From Pseudomonadota bacterium (lineage in GTDB: Bacteria > Pseudomonadota > Alphaproteobacteria > Caulobacterales > Caulobacteraceae), in NCBI GenBank assembly GCA_020161365.1, contig JAIUNU010000011.1, forward strand, positions 1 through 64,000: a DNA stretch of 64,000 nucleotides, in the 5' to 3' direction. Below, one piece after another: positions 34,620-42,771 of this stretch (positions are counted from its first letter, which is position 1; every line of letters starts with the position of its first letter). A program made the translations under genes and the position numbers. The notes under the pieces were generated by a model. That model saw only the letters and a program-made list of their open reading frames with translations. It searched no databases and was not told the origin of the DNA.

Positions 34620-35960
34620 ATGTCCGTGAATCTGGTCGCCTTCATCGATGATGATGACATGTTGCGCGACGCCAATGTGCAGACGCTGCAGCTCGCCGGT
34701 TTCGAGGTGCGCGCTTTCGCCGGGGCCGAGGAGGCTCTTCGCGCGGTGGATGCAGGCTTCGCCGGCGTCGTCGTCAGCGACATCCGCATGCCGCGGATGG
34801 ACGGCCGACAGCTCTACCGCCGTCTCAAGGCGGAGGACCCCGACCTGCCGGTGATCCTGGTGACGGGCCATGCCGACGTGGCCGAAGCGGTCGAGGCCCT
34901 GCAGGACGGCGTTTACGATTTTGTCGCCAAGCCCTATCCGCCCGATCGACTGGTCTCCAGCGTCCGGCGCGCCATGGAAAAGCGGCGCCTGGTCCTGGAG
35001 AACCGCGCCTTGCGGGCCATGGCGAGCCAGGCCCAGAGCGATTGGCCGCTGATCGGCCAGACCCCGGTCATGGAGCGCCTGCGCGCCACCTTGCGGCAGC
35101 TCGCCAGCGCCGACGTCGATGTGTTGCTTGAGGGGGAGACCGGCGTCGGCAAGGAACTGGCCGCGCGCGCTCTGCACGCCTGGGGGCGACGCCGGGATCG
35201 TGAGTTCGTCGCCGTCGACTGCGCCGCCCTGCCCGCCGGAACGCTGGACAGCGAGCTGTTCGGTCACGAGCTTGGCGCGTTCAACGGCGCCGTGCGCCAG
35301 CGGGTCGGGCGGATCCAGCAGGCCGATCGCGGCACCCTTTTCCTCGACGAGATCGAAACTCTCGCGCCTGAAGCGCAGGGCAAATTCCTGCGCGTGCTCG
35401 AGGAGCGGGAAGTGACGCCGATCGGCTCCAACCGTCCCCATACGCTGGACCTGCGCGTCGTGGCCGCCGCCAAGGGCGATCTGGGCGAAGCGGTTACGGC
35501 GGGCATCTTCCGGCAGGATCTGTTTCACCGCCTCGATGTCGTCCGCATCCGCATCCCCCCCCTGCGTGAGCGTCGCGACGATGTCCCACTGCTGTTCGCG
35601 CACTTTCTGGCCCGGGCCTGCGAGCGGCTCGACCGCGCCCCGCCAGCCGTGGACGACAAGGTTCGCTGGCGCCTGCACAATCACGACTGGCCCGGGAACG
35701 TCCGCGAACTTGGCCACTACGCTCAGCGCGTCGCCTTAGGTCTCGCTGATCAAGCTTCCAACGCTCCCACCGATCTGCCGCCGCTGCCTGAGCGTGTCGC
35801 GACCTACGAGGCCCACGTCATCGAAGAAGCGTTGACCGCCACCGCAGGCGATGTCCGCGCGGCGCTGGAAATCCTGCGTATTCCCCGCAAGACCTTCTAC
35901 GACAAGGTCGAGCGGCACGGTCTCGACCTGGAGCGGTTCCGCCGACGCGACGGGCGCTAG
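34620..35960 (+). CDS. dctD: Sigma-54-dependent response regulator DctD
   Basis: A 446-residue NtrC-family regulator. The receiver has Asp54 (VVSDIRMPRMDG) and Lys104. The AAA+ domain has Walker A GETGVGKE (172-179), Walker B TLFLDEIETL, and an arginine-finger region FRQDLFHRLDVVRI. The C-terminal HTH is DVRAALEILRIPRKTFYDK. The sigma-54 contact loop reads GAFNGA (219-224) instead of the usual GAFTGA. It would activate dctA through RpoN. Its end overlaps the convergent CadC-like gene by 4 bp. Confidence 0.92.
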   Translation: MSVNLVAFIDDDDMLRDANVQTLQLAGFEVRAFAGAEEALRAVDAGFAGVVVSDIRMPRMDGRQLYRRLKAEDPDLPVILVTGHADVAEAVEALQDGVYDFVAKPYPPDRLVSSVRRAMEKRRLVLENRALRAMASQAQSDWPLIGQTPVMERLRATLRQLASADVDVLLEGETGVGKELAARALHAWGRRRDREFVAVDCAALPAGTLDSELFGHELGAFNGAVRQRVGRIQQADRGTLFLDEIETLAPEAQGKFLRVLEEREVTPIGSNRPHTLDLRVVAAAKGDLGEAVTAGIFRQDLFHRLDVVRIRIPPLRERRDDVPLLFAHFLARACERLDRAPPAVDDKVRWRLHNHDWPGNVRELGHYAQRVALGLADQASNAPTDLPPLPERVATYEAHVIEEALTATAGDVRAALEILRIPRKTFYDKVERHGLDLERFRRRDGR

Positions 35961-37939
35961 AGCCCCCCTAGGCCATTCCGTCGTGACGCGCGGCGGCGCT
36001 CGATCAGGGCTGCGAGACCGGGGGAAGATCGCCAGATGGCGGCGTAGGCTGGATCATCGCGTACGGCGGGCGGAAATTCGTGAGCGCCGTAGGGCAAGGC
36101 CCAAGGGAGATACAGCGAGCCCGCATTGACCGCTTGGCGGAGCAGGACCAAGGCGCGGTCGGCGCGACCGGCGGCGGCGTATTCGAACGCCAGCATGAAG
36201 GCCTGATCGCCCCAGGTGCTGCCGAACTTCACCTCGCCAGAGCCCACGAAGGCCTCGGGTCCGCCAATCTCGCGATCCTCGCGGGCCAGCACCGCCAGGA
36301 ACGCGGCGGGCCGTCCGTCCAAAGCGTCGGCGGCCCGCCGCATACGCTCGGCCAGTGAGGCGACCGCAGGCGGTGGCTGTCCGCGCCAGCGCCGCTGCAC
36401 CGCCTCGTCGGCGTCGGCGCGGAGGCCGGCCGCGTCCGCCGCCCCCAGCCGCATGAGATAGAGGTCGTGAAGCACGAAGACATTCCCCGGCGAACGGTCC
36501 AGAAGCTTCCGGTAGTCCGCTGCGGCGACGGCGGTCCGACCGGCGCAGTGCTGCATCCGCGGCACAGCCATCGCCCGCCAGTCGTCGCCGGGCAAAAGGC
36601 CCGCCGCGATCCGGGCGTGGCGCAGCGCCGCTTCGCAACGCCCCGAAAGCGCCAGGCCGTAGGCGTACCAAGTGTTGGCGTCCGGTGAGTTCGGGTCGAT
36701 CGCCACCGCGCGTTCCAGCAGCTTGTCGGCCTCCTCCCAGCGCAGCGCGCGGCGGAAGTCGCGGGCGGTGGCGGCCAGGGCCTCGGTGTCGTCAGGATCG
36801 GCGGCGATCGCCTGCGCCAGGAACCGCGCCGCGCGGCGCTGGCGTTCGTCATAGGCTTGCGCGGTCTCGTCGGGACGCTGGAACTCTGGAACCGCCTCGA
36901 CCTGATAGCCCAGCATCAGGCCCGGCGCGGCGTCAGGGTCCATCGCCAGCACCTTGGCCTGAACCGCCCGCGTCTCGCGCTCCAGGCGGGTGAATGTGGC
37001 CCAGTCACGATTGTGCCGAGCCCTATGCGCCGCCGACAGGGTCTGGCGAGCCTCGGCCACCAGCCGGGTGATCTCCGGACTGACGGGTTCGCGCGCGGCG
37101 GGGACGCCTTGCACCCGATCCCCCAGCCAGATGGCGACATAGCGGGCGACCGCCGAAAGGGCCCGCTCGCGTACGGTCGGGTCGACGACGCCCCGCGCAT
37201 CGAACGCCGCGCTCCAGACGCGCGCGCCGCTGCGGCGATCAGTCAGGTTCAGGGCGACCGCTGGCTGCGATGACAGGCCCGGCTCCGCTGGAGAGACAAC
37301 GCCGCCCAGCAGCAAGGCGGGCTTGTCGCCGGGCCTCGCCTGCGCGCCCTCGGACTCCACCCGCAACCCCTTCATCCGCGACAAGGTCGTGGTCAGATCG
37401 GCCGTCAGCCGCGCAGCGTCGGGCGCCAGGTCCGGGGTCGCCGGGCGCAGCGCGACAACCGTGAGGCTGGCGATCTCCGGCGCGCGCGGCGGCAGTAGGC
37501 GCCATACGGCAAGGCTTGCGATCAAAAGCGCCACCACTGCAAGCAGGCCCGGCCACGCGTAACGCCGGCGCAGCGGCGGCGACTGAGCAATCGCAGGCTC
37601 ATACGCCGAGGCGGATACCACCTCCACCGCCGTCAGGCGATAGCCGACCTTGCGTTGAGTGGTCAGGGTAAAAGCGCCCGTCTCCACGGCCAGCTTCCGC
37701 AGGCGCGAGATGACGCGGTTGATCGCGTCCTCGCTGACGGCTCGACCGTCCCAAGCGGCGTCGACGAGCGCCGCGCGGGACACCACCTTGCCTTGACTTC
37801 GCGCCAGCACCAGGAGAGCGCGCATGACCTGGGGTTCGAGCACATGATCGCGGCCGTCGACATGGACTTCGCACGAGGACGGGCGCAGCCGGGCCACGCC
37901 CAGGTCTATCTCAGCCTGATCCGCCAATGCTTGGGTCAT
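35957..37939 (-). CDS. CadC/ToxR-like membrane regulator with TPR repeats
   Basis: A 660-residue protein. Residues 10-105 are an OmpR/PhoB-type winged helix (SEDAINRVISRLRKL, then TLTTQRKVGYRL). A single membrane helix lies at 128-149 (WPGLLAVVALLIASLAVW). The periplasmic part contains TPR-like segments rich in Ala/Leu/Arg, for example LLERAVAIDPNSPDANTWYA. This is the CadC-like one-component design, where a periplasmic signal controls DNA binding at the membrane. It is divergent from the membrane protein gene at 38078, the most obvious target. Confidence 0.82.
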   Translation of the reverse strand: MTQALADQAEIDLGVARLRPSSCEVHVDGRDHVLEPQVMRALLVLARSQGKVVSRAALVDAAWDGRAVSEDAINRVISRLRKLAVETGAFTLTTQRKVGYRLTAVEVVSASAYEPAIAQSPPLRRRYAWPGLLAVVALLIASLAVWRLLPPRAPEIASLTVVALRPATPDLAPDAARLTADLTTTLSRMKGLRVESEGAQARPGDKPALLLGGVVSPAEPGLSSQPAVALNLTDRRSGARVWSAAFDARGVVDPTVRERALSAVARYVAIWLGDRVQGVPAAREPVSPEITRLVAEARQTLSAAHRARHNRDWATFTRLERETRAVQAKVLAMDPDAAPGLMLGYQVEAVPEFQRPDETAQAYDERQRRAARFLAQAIAADPDDTEALAATARDFRRALRWEEADKLLERAVAIDPNSPDANTWYAYGLALSGRCEAALRHARIAAGLLPGDDWRAMAVPRMQHCAGRTAVAAADYRKLLDRSPGNVFVLHDLYLMRLGAADAAGLRADADEAVQRRWRGQPPPAVASLAERMRRAADALDGRPAAFLAVLAREDREIGGPEAFVGSGEVKFGSTWGDQAFMLAFEYAAAGRADRALVLLRQAVNAGSLYLPWALPYGAHEFPPAVRDDPAYAAIWRSSPGLAALIERRRASRRNGLGGL

Positions 37940-38077
37940 GCGCCCCTGGTCCGCCTGTGTAACCTTGATACGCCAAGCCCATCAGGAAGAAATCAGTTTT
38001 CCAACAGGTCCCCGTCCTTTCTCGCCGACGGACGAACGCCTCCTTCTCGGACATCCAGAACGGGGGCTTTGAACACG

Positions 38078-38815
38078 ATGACCGACCATTCCATTTCCGT
38101 CGCGCGAGACCGCGAAAAGGCCCGCCCCGCGTCTGACCGCGGGTTCTTCCTGATCATGGCGATCGCGATCGCCCTAACCGTGGTGATCGGCTTCTCGGTC
38201 AGCTTCGCGCGCCCCCAGACTGCTTTCGCCAGCGCGCCCTGGCACGTGCATGTCCACGCGGTCGTGTTCAGCCTCTGGATCGCGCTCTACCTCGTGCAGA
38301 ACGTGCTGGTGACCCGGGGGAGCTTCGGCCTTCACCGCGCCTTGGGGGTGTTCGGCGCAGGTTGGGTGCTGGTCATGGTGGTGGTTGGAATCCACACGAC
38401 GGTGATGGCGCTGGCGCTGCACCGTGTCCCCCCCTTCTTCCCGCCCGGCGTCTTTCTCGTGCTCGACGTCGCCGGCGTGCTGACCTTCGCGGCGCTTACG
38501 CTGGCGGCGGTAGCCCTTCGCCGCGACGCAGCCTGGCACAAGCGGCTGATGCTGTGCGGCACGATCATGGTCATGAGCCCTGCCCTCGGCCGACTTCTGC
38601 CCATGCCCCTGCTTGGCCCTTGGGCCAGTTGGGCGGTCAGCGGAACCATGCTGCTCTATGTGCTGGTCGCCGTCCTCTACGATCGGGCCACGCGCGGCAA
38701 GGCGCATCCCGCTTACGCCTGGGGGACCGGCGCGATCATCCTGACCCAGCTCCTGATCACCGGCCTCGGCTTCGCGCCGCCAATCCTGGCTCTCGCCGCG
38801 CGTCTTCAGGGGTAA
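38078..38815 (+). CDS. Seven-helix membrane protein, unknown function
   Basis: A 245-residue protein with about seven hydrophobic helices, from FFLIMAIAIALTVVIGFSV to ILTQLLITGLGF. Histidines lie at helix ends (WHVHVHAVVF, FGLHRALGV, AAWHKRLML), which could bind a metal or heme, but no family is recognised. ATG 38078 is the first start after the 138-bp gap shared with the divergent CadC-like regulator; longer frames run antisense into that gene. A hairpin terminator follows. Confidence 0.65.
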   Translation: MTDHSISVARDREKARPASDRGFFLIMAIAIALTVVIGFSVSFARPQTAFASAPWHVHVHAVVFSLWIALYLVQNVLVTRGSFGLHRALGVFGAGWVLVMVVVGIHTTVMALALHRVPPFFPPGVFLVLDVAGVLTFAALTLAAVALRRDAAWHKRLMLCGTIMVMSPALGRLLPMPLLGPWASWAVSGTMLLYVLVAVLYDRATRGKAHPAYAWGTGAIILTQLLITGLGFAPPILALAARLQG

Positions 38816-38826
38816 CCAAGCAACAC

Positions 38827-38860
38827 GACCCTGGAAGGCCTCCCTGGGAGGGTCTTCTTG
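38827..38860 (+). terminator. Hairpin after the seven-helix gene
   Basis: GACCCT at 38827-38832 pairs with AGGGTC at 38849-38854; the loop is GC-rich and contains further GG/CC pairing. TTCTTG follows. It lies 12 bp after the stop codon of the membrane protein gene. Confidence 0.6.
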
Positions 38861-39158
38861 TGGGGCCGGGTCATGGATGTTGGTTCCGGATAGGCCCCGC
38901 CAATCGCAGTCCAGGCGGACGTTTAAAGTCGAGCAGAAGCTTGCGCCTTGGCGTGGGCGCGCCCGCAAAATGGCGCGCCTTTGAAGCCGCTTATGCGCTG
39001 CGCGCCACACAACGGTCGTTGAGATTCTGCAGCATCGAGGGGCCTGGATCGTCTTAATCCAAGCCAAGCAAACACAGTTAAACTCGCTAAACCAAATATA
39101 TTTGATCGAGCTTAATGCGCCTCAGATCAGAATGACGCGTCAACTCAGGAAACGCGCC
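38861..39158. other. Gap without a gene
   Basis: No supported coding region. The last 90 bp are AT-rich (around 39070-39120) and include TTAA followed seven bases later by AAAC, a half match to the CtrA box. This probably holds the promoter of the small pilin-like gene. An in-frame extension of that gene back to TTG 39102 is possible but lacks a ribosome binding site. Confidence 0.5.
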
Positions 39159-39356
39159 ATGCTCTCACATGCGGCAGAAGTTTTTAGAAGTATTCGATCG
39201 ACGCTTTCCGATCTGGCAAACGACGAGAGTGGCTCAGCGACACTGGAATACTGCGCGGCAGGCGGAGCGTTGTCCGGAATGATCTTCTGGGCTTTTGAGG
39301 TGCTTCGTGAAACGCAGAGGGCGGCGCTTGAGCGTGCGCTAGAGACTGTGGGTTAA
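39159..39356 (+). CDS. Small Flp-pilin-like protein
   Basis: A 65-residue protein. After a short N-terminal helix it has NDESGSATLEYCAAGGALSG, which resembles the prepilin-peptidase region of Flp pilins (DExGxxxxEY followed by a hydrophobic helix). It is less hydrophobic than classic Flp pilins. ATG 39159 has AGGA about 9 nt upstream; ATG 39132 is an alternative. It converges on the Tad operon. It may be a minor or degenerate pilin. Confidence 0.5.
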   Translation: MLSHAAEVFRSIRSTLSDLANDESGSATLEYCAAGGALSGMIFWAFEVLRETQRAALERALETVG

Positions 39357-39375
39357 GGCCACCGCAATCTGAAGT

Positions 39376-39573
39376 CTATAGGCCCGCACAGGCGACGATC
39401 GGACGCCCCAGATCCGAAAGGCCAGTGCAGATATCGTGCGGGACGTGCTGGCTAGCGGTCATCCAAACCAGCGTTGCAGTTTCGACGACCGCATGAACGG
39501 TTCCAGGTGATCGGATCTCCATCCCGACGAGCAGGGCGAGTAAACAGATCAGGAAACAGCTGGCGCCGAGCAT
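39376..39573 (-). CDS. Small protein with N-terminal membrane helix
   Basis: A 65-residue reading frame starting 7 nt after the upstream pilin-like gene. It begins MLGASCFLICLLALLVGM, a clear hydrophobic helix or signal, and has two further Cys residues in the C-terminal half. No family recognised and no strong ribosome binding site. Position at the end of the Tad operon is the main support. Confidence 0.35.
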   Translation of the reverse strand: MLGASCFLICLLALLVGMEIRSPGTVHAVVETATLVWMTASQHVPHDICTGLSDLGRPIVACAGL

Positions 39574-39580
39574 CTGAAAA

Positions 39581-39805
39581 CTAGGGCGCAGTCGCGGGGG
39601 GCGTTGCCGCCTTGAGTTCGTCGAGCACCGCGCGCGCTTCCAATGTGATGGTTTTCAGGCGAGTCGCATAATTGTGGACTGCCGGCCCAATTACCATTCC
39701 CGCGGCGAGAAACGCTGCAACGAGAACACCCAAGACAATAGAGAACTCAATCGAGGCAGTCCCGTTTTCGTCTCGTATCCAAGCTCGAAAATCGGAAAGC
39801 CTCAT
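39581..39805 (-). CDS. Flp/TadE-like pilin protein
   Basis: A 74-residue protein: WIRDENGTASIEFSIVLGVL then a hydrophobic helix VAAFLAAGMVIGPAV. The Glu five residues into the helix (SIEF) is the conserved position of type IV/Flp pilins, placing prepilin cleavage after the Gly of ENG. ATG 39805 has GAGGG upstream; an earlier ATG at 39826 is less well placed. It is probably a substrate of the CpaA peptidase encoded at 45.1-45.6 kb. Confidence 0.65.
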   Translation of the reverse strand: MRLSDFRAWIRDENGTASIEFSIVLGVLVAAFLAAGMVIGPAVHNYATRLKTITLEARAVLDELKAATPPATAP

Positions 39806-39879
39806 AAAACCCTCAGCACTTGTCATGCGGCGAACCGGCGCACACCTCGCCTACGAGGTATGCGCCGTTATCCGCTAGC

Positions 39880-40320
39880 TTACTTTTTGACCGCCACGCA
39901 GTTCACCACGGTCTTCGTGGCGGGAGCGCCGCCCCTCGTGATACGGACTGACTTGGTCTTAGCAACCGTACCGGCCTTGCAGGCCTTGGCTTTCTTGACC
40001 GGCGGCGCCTTCTTACAGACGTCAATCGCGACCAGAACACCCTTTTGCTTGACGAGTTTGCTCGCCTTTACCTTAGGCGCCTTGCAGCTCAGCGCTGGCT
40101 GCGTCCCCTTTTTGTAGCAGCGCGTAGACGAAATCGTCTTCCCGCCCTTCTTGAGCGTGCGCGACTTCGTAAGCGGGACGAAACCCGCCTTACAACCCTT
40201 GGCGGGCACCGCAGCTTCAGCCGCGTTATCGACGCCGATGAGGGGCGCGCTCACTTCCGGGCCAGCGGCCACGATAAGAGCCGCGACGGCACTCAGGATG
40301 ATCGATTTCGTAACTTTCAT
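39880..40320 (-). CDS. Secreted Lys/Cys-rich protein with three repeats
   Basis: A 146-residue protein with an N-terminal signal peptide (ILSAVAALIVAAG, likely cut near NAAEAA). The mature part is three tandem units of about 30-35 residues, each opening with CKA and closing with a Cys near Lys residues: CKAGFVPLTKSRTLKK, CKAPKVKASKLVKQKG and CKAGTVAKTKSVRI. It is strongly basic, and each unit may hold one disulfide. No family recognised. ATG 40320 has GAGGGG 7 nt upstream, and a 13-bp palindrome lies about 100 bp upstream, suggesting its own regulated promoter within the Tad locus. Confidence 0.6.
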   Translation of the reverse strand: MKVTKSIILSAVAALIVAAGPEVSAPLIGVDNAAEAAVPAKGCKAGFVPLTKSRTLKKGGKTISSTRCYKKGTQPALSCKAPKVKASKLVKQKGVLVAIDVCKKAPPVKKAKACKAGTVAKTKSVRITRGGAPATKTVVNCVAVKK

Positions 40321-40417
40321 TAGCTCGCCCCTCAAATCCCTCTCGCCGCCAACTCGATCGAGCGCGGACGTCTACGATTTCTTAACACTGCTGGCGGGCT
40401 GCGGAACCTGGGTATGT

Positions 40418-40430
40418 GCCCACATTGGGC
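40418..40430. promoter_or_regulatory. Palindrome GCCCA-N3-TGGGC before the repeat protein
   Basis: GCCCA-CAT-TGGGC, about 98 bp upstream of the secreted repeat protein's start. The same 13-bp design occurs at 46020, 46615 and 60929. A degenerate copy (GCCCA-AC-TGGCC) follows at 40450. It may be an operator for the winged-helix regulators encoded in this window. Confidence 0.5.
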
Positions 40431-40485
40431 GAGTGAAAACTGAATCTGTGCCCAACTGGCCCAGATCGACCTTGGTCCAGTTGCC

Positions 40486-40986
40486 TTAGAAGCTCCGCAA
40501 AATCTCTAGAACAGAGATGTAAACGGGCGCAGCCAACAGAATTACAAGGGCGGGAAGGAAAAACAGCACCACCACGACCACCATGATCAGTGGATATGTC
40601 TCGACTCTCTGGGCGACACGATTTTCGCGTTCCTGTGACATCGCCTCGAAGAGTTTGCGGGATCGGACAATGATCTCTTCGCCCGATTTCTCCGCCGTGC
40701 GCAGCATCGTCAGCAAACGCACGATCAGGTCGCTCTCGCGGGTTTCGATCAGACGGGCGTAGGTCTTGTCGCGATTGGTCGACAGGCTGAGCCGACGATG
40801 GGTGTCGTGAATCTCGTAGGCCAGTTGCGGATCCATGATGTCAGCGACCTCAGCCATGACGCCGATGGCTTGTTCGGCTGTCAGGCCCGACGCGCACGCC
40901 GACGAGAAGATCGCCGCGAGAATGTCCGGCGACAGGGGCGGCGGCTCCAATGACAGCAGGGTGGTGATCGACGGCCGCTTAGGCAT
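40486..40986 (-). CDS. tadC: TadC-like type II secretion F-domain protein
   Basis: A 166-residue inner-membrane platform protein. The T2SSF pattern is seen as LLTMLRTAEKSGEEIIVRSRKLFEAM and a C-terminal helix pair VVVVVLFFLPALVILLAAPVYI. It is shorter than the usual TadC (about 300 residues) and keeps only the F-domain core. It overlaps tadB by 8 nt and is the last core assembly gene of the operon. Confidence 0.78.
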   Translation of the reverse strand: MPKRPSITTLLSLEPPPLSPDILAAIFSSACASGLTAEQAIGVMAEVADIMDPQLAYEIHDTHRRLSLSTNRDKTYARLIETRESDLIVRLLTMLRTAEKSGEEIIVRSRKLFEAMSQERENRVAQRVETYPLIMVVVVVLFFLPALVILLAAPVYISVLEILRSF

Positions 40987-41674
40987 GACCGATCCTTGCG
41001 TTCAGCGCCGACAGGATCACGTAGCCCCAGACCATCGCGGTCAGGCTGCCCAGCATGACAAGCCGTCCGTCGGCAGTCTCACGGAAGTAGTCTACGCTGC
41101 TGCCGGAGCCGAAGATGATCGATAGAACCACCAGCGCGGCAATCACGGTCAGCCCGTTGGCCTGGGCGCGCACATGCAAGGTCGCGGTGTCCTGGCGACG
41201 GCGCAACTTCTGGTCGGTTTCGATCATCTCAGCCAAGTTGACGAACGGGGTGGCGACATCGCCACCATTCTCTCTGCACGACCGGATCATCGCGATGATA
41301 GCCTGGGTCAGGGGGCCGGCTTCGCGGGCCATAACCTCGGCGGAGCCCGGCGGTACGTATCCTGACCTTTGGCAGTAGCGCCGAACGATCTTCGCGACCG
41401 AAGTCGGCGCCTCCTCGGCCGCCATCAGAAACGCAGCGTCGATAGGCACACCCGCTCGCAGCTTGGGCGTCGCGGCTTGAAGCAGCAACAGAGTCTCGTC
41501 GCGATCAGCGTCATTGGCGCGGGTGCGCTGCGCCGCCAGCGCCTGCAGGGTCAGAGCGCCGACGCCCAAGCCGAGTGGCAGGGAGAGGATCAGGTTGCCG
41601 AATACAAGCGCCGCCACAAGTGTCGCTGCACCTACAACGGCGAGCCCAACCAACTGGGTTTCCCGGCGCATCAT
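40979..41674 (-). CDS. tadB: TadB-like type II secretion F-domain protein
   Basis: A 231-residue inner-membrane protein. It has two N-terminal helices, a cytoplasmic T2SSF domain (AFLMAAEEAPTSVAKIV, RSCRENGGDVATPFVNLAEM) and C-terminal helices. It forms the membrane platform that the CpaF ATPase drives to extrude pilin. ATG 41674 lies 8 nt after the ATPase stop. Confidence 0.8.
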   Translation of the reverse strand: MMRRETQLVGLAVVGAATLVAALVFGNLILSLPLGLGVGALTLQALAAQRTRANDADRDETLLLLQAATPKLRAGVPIDAAFLMAAEEAPTSVAKIVRRYCQRSGYVPPGSAEVMAREAGPLTQAIIAMIRSCRENGGDVATPFVNLAEMIETDQKLRRRQDTATLHVRAQANGLTVIAALVVLSIIFGSGSSVDYFRETADGRLVMLGSLTAMVWGYVILSALNARIGHA

Positions 41675-41682
41675 GGCTTCGA

Positions 41683-42771
41683 CTAGCCGAGCCGCTCGAT
41701 GGACTCGACGACCCGACGACCGTCATCCTGGCGACGAATGAATATCACCAGATCCACCGCCCGACGCCCTAGTTCGACGGATCGCACAGAGCCACTCGCC
41801 ATGTGCAGTAGAACCTCTAGACGATCCAGGGCGCTTGCGGCGCTGTTGGCGTGAAGCGTAGTCATCGACCCGGCCATCCCGGTAGACATCGCAGTGACCA
41901 TGTCCAAAGCCTCGGTTCCACGCACCTCGCCGACGATGAGGCGGTCTGGCCGCATCCGCAACGCCTCCCGCACCAGATCCCTGACCGTTGTCTCAGCCAT
42001 GAAGGGACCGTTGGCTGAGCGCGTTAGCAGACGAACGTACTGAGCGCGCGCAGGCCGCAGCTCCGGGACGTCCTCGATCCCGACTATGCGCTGACGAGGA
42101 TCGACCTCGTCCAACAAGGCGCCCATGAGGGTTGTTTTACCCGCCCCCGGCCCTCCGGCGACGATGATGTTCTTTCGGGAGCCAACCGCCTCACGCAGGA
42201 ACTGGGCGTCCTGGGCCGAAATCATTCCACTTTCGACAATGGTTTCGAGCCGCATGCTGGCGCGGAACTTACGAATCGACAGCTGGACAGCCCCGGTGGA
42301 GATCGGCGGCGCGACCACGTGCAGGCGCGAGCCGTCCTCCATGTCGACTTCGGCCAGGGGACTAGCCCGATTGACCGTTCTCCCTGCCCGTCCCAGACGT
42401 CGGGCGGCGAAGGCGTACAGATGATCGGCGCTCCGAAACCGAACAGGCTCGGGCAATAGCCCCTGGCCCCGATCAACAAGGATCTCGTCGGGACCGTTGA
42501 CCACGATATCGGTGATGTCGCCCGCCATCATCAGAGGCGTCAGAGGCCCGTAGCGGTAGATCTCATCCGCGCAGCTAGGGATCTGCTCGGCCATCCAGGC
42601 CGGCACCAGCCCGTCGGCCACCAGCGTCGCCATGCGCGCGCGCATCTCGGCTTCCTCCGGAAGCGCCGCGGCTTCCCCATCGCCCATCTCGAGCGCGGCG
42701 TCGATCAGACGCCAATAGGGATCGTCCTCAGCCGCCTCCCTCGGATCGGCCGAGGTCTCAGTGCGGCTCAT
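41683..42771 (-). CDS. cpaF: Tad pilus assembly ATPase CpaF/TadA
   Basis: A 362-residue secretion ATPase. The N-terminal part has DEIYRYGPLTPLM and VVNGPDEILVDRGQG; the ATPase core has Walker A AGGPGAGKTTLMGAL, Asp box VGIEDVPELRP, and Walker B/His boxes MRPDRLIVGEVRGTEALDM and GSMTTLHANSA. It powers pilus extension. ATG 42771 has AAGGTGG 6 nt upstream; GTG 42780 is an alternative. It overlaps the secretin gene by 14 nt. It is shorter than main-locus CpaF proteins, mainly at the N-terminus. Confidence 0.9.
   Translation of the reverse strand: MSRTETSADPREAAEDDPYWRLIDAALEMGDGEAAALPEEAEMRARMATLVADGLVPAWMAEQIPSCADEIYRYGPLTPLMMAGDITDIVVNGPDEILVDRGQGLLPEPVRFRSADHLYAFAARRLGRAGRTVNRASPLAEVDMEDGSRLHVVAPPISTGAVQLSIRKFRASMRLETIVESGMISAQDAQFLREAVGSRKNIIVAGGPGAGKTTLMGALLDEVDPRQRIVGIEDVPELRPARAQYVRLLTRSANGPFMAETTVRDLVREALRMRPDRLIVGEVRGTEALDMVTAMSTGMAGSMTTLHANSAASALDRLEVLLHMASGSVRSVELGRRAVDLVIFIRRQDDGRRVVESIERLG

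Noticed and set aside
39078..39092. CtrA-like box upstream of the small pilin-like gene
   Set aside because: TTAA-N7-AAAC matches only the first half of the TTAA-N7-TTAA consensus; too weak to list as a site.
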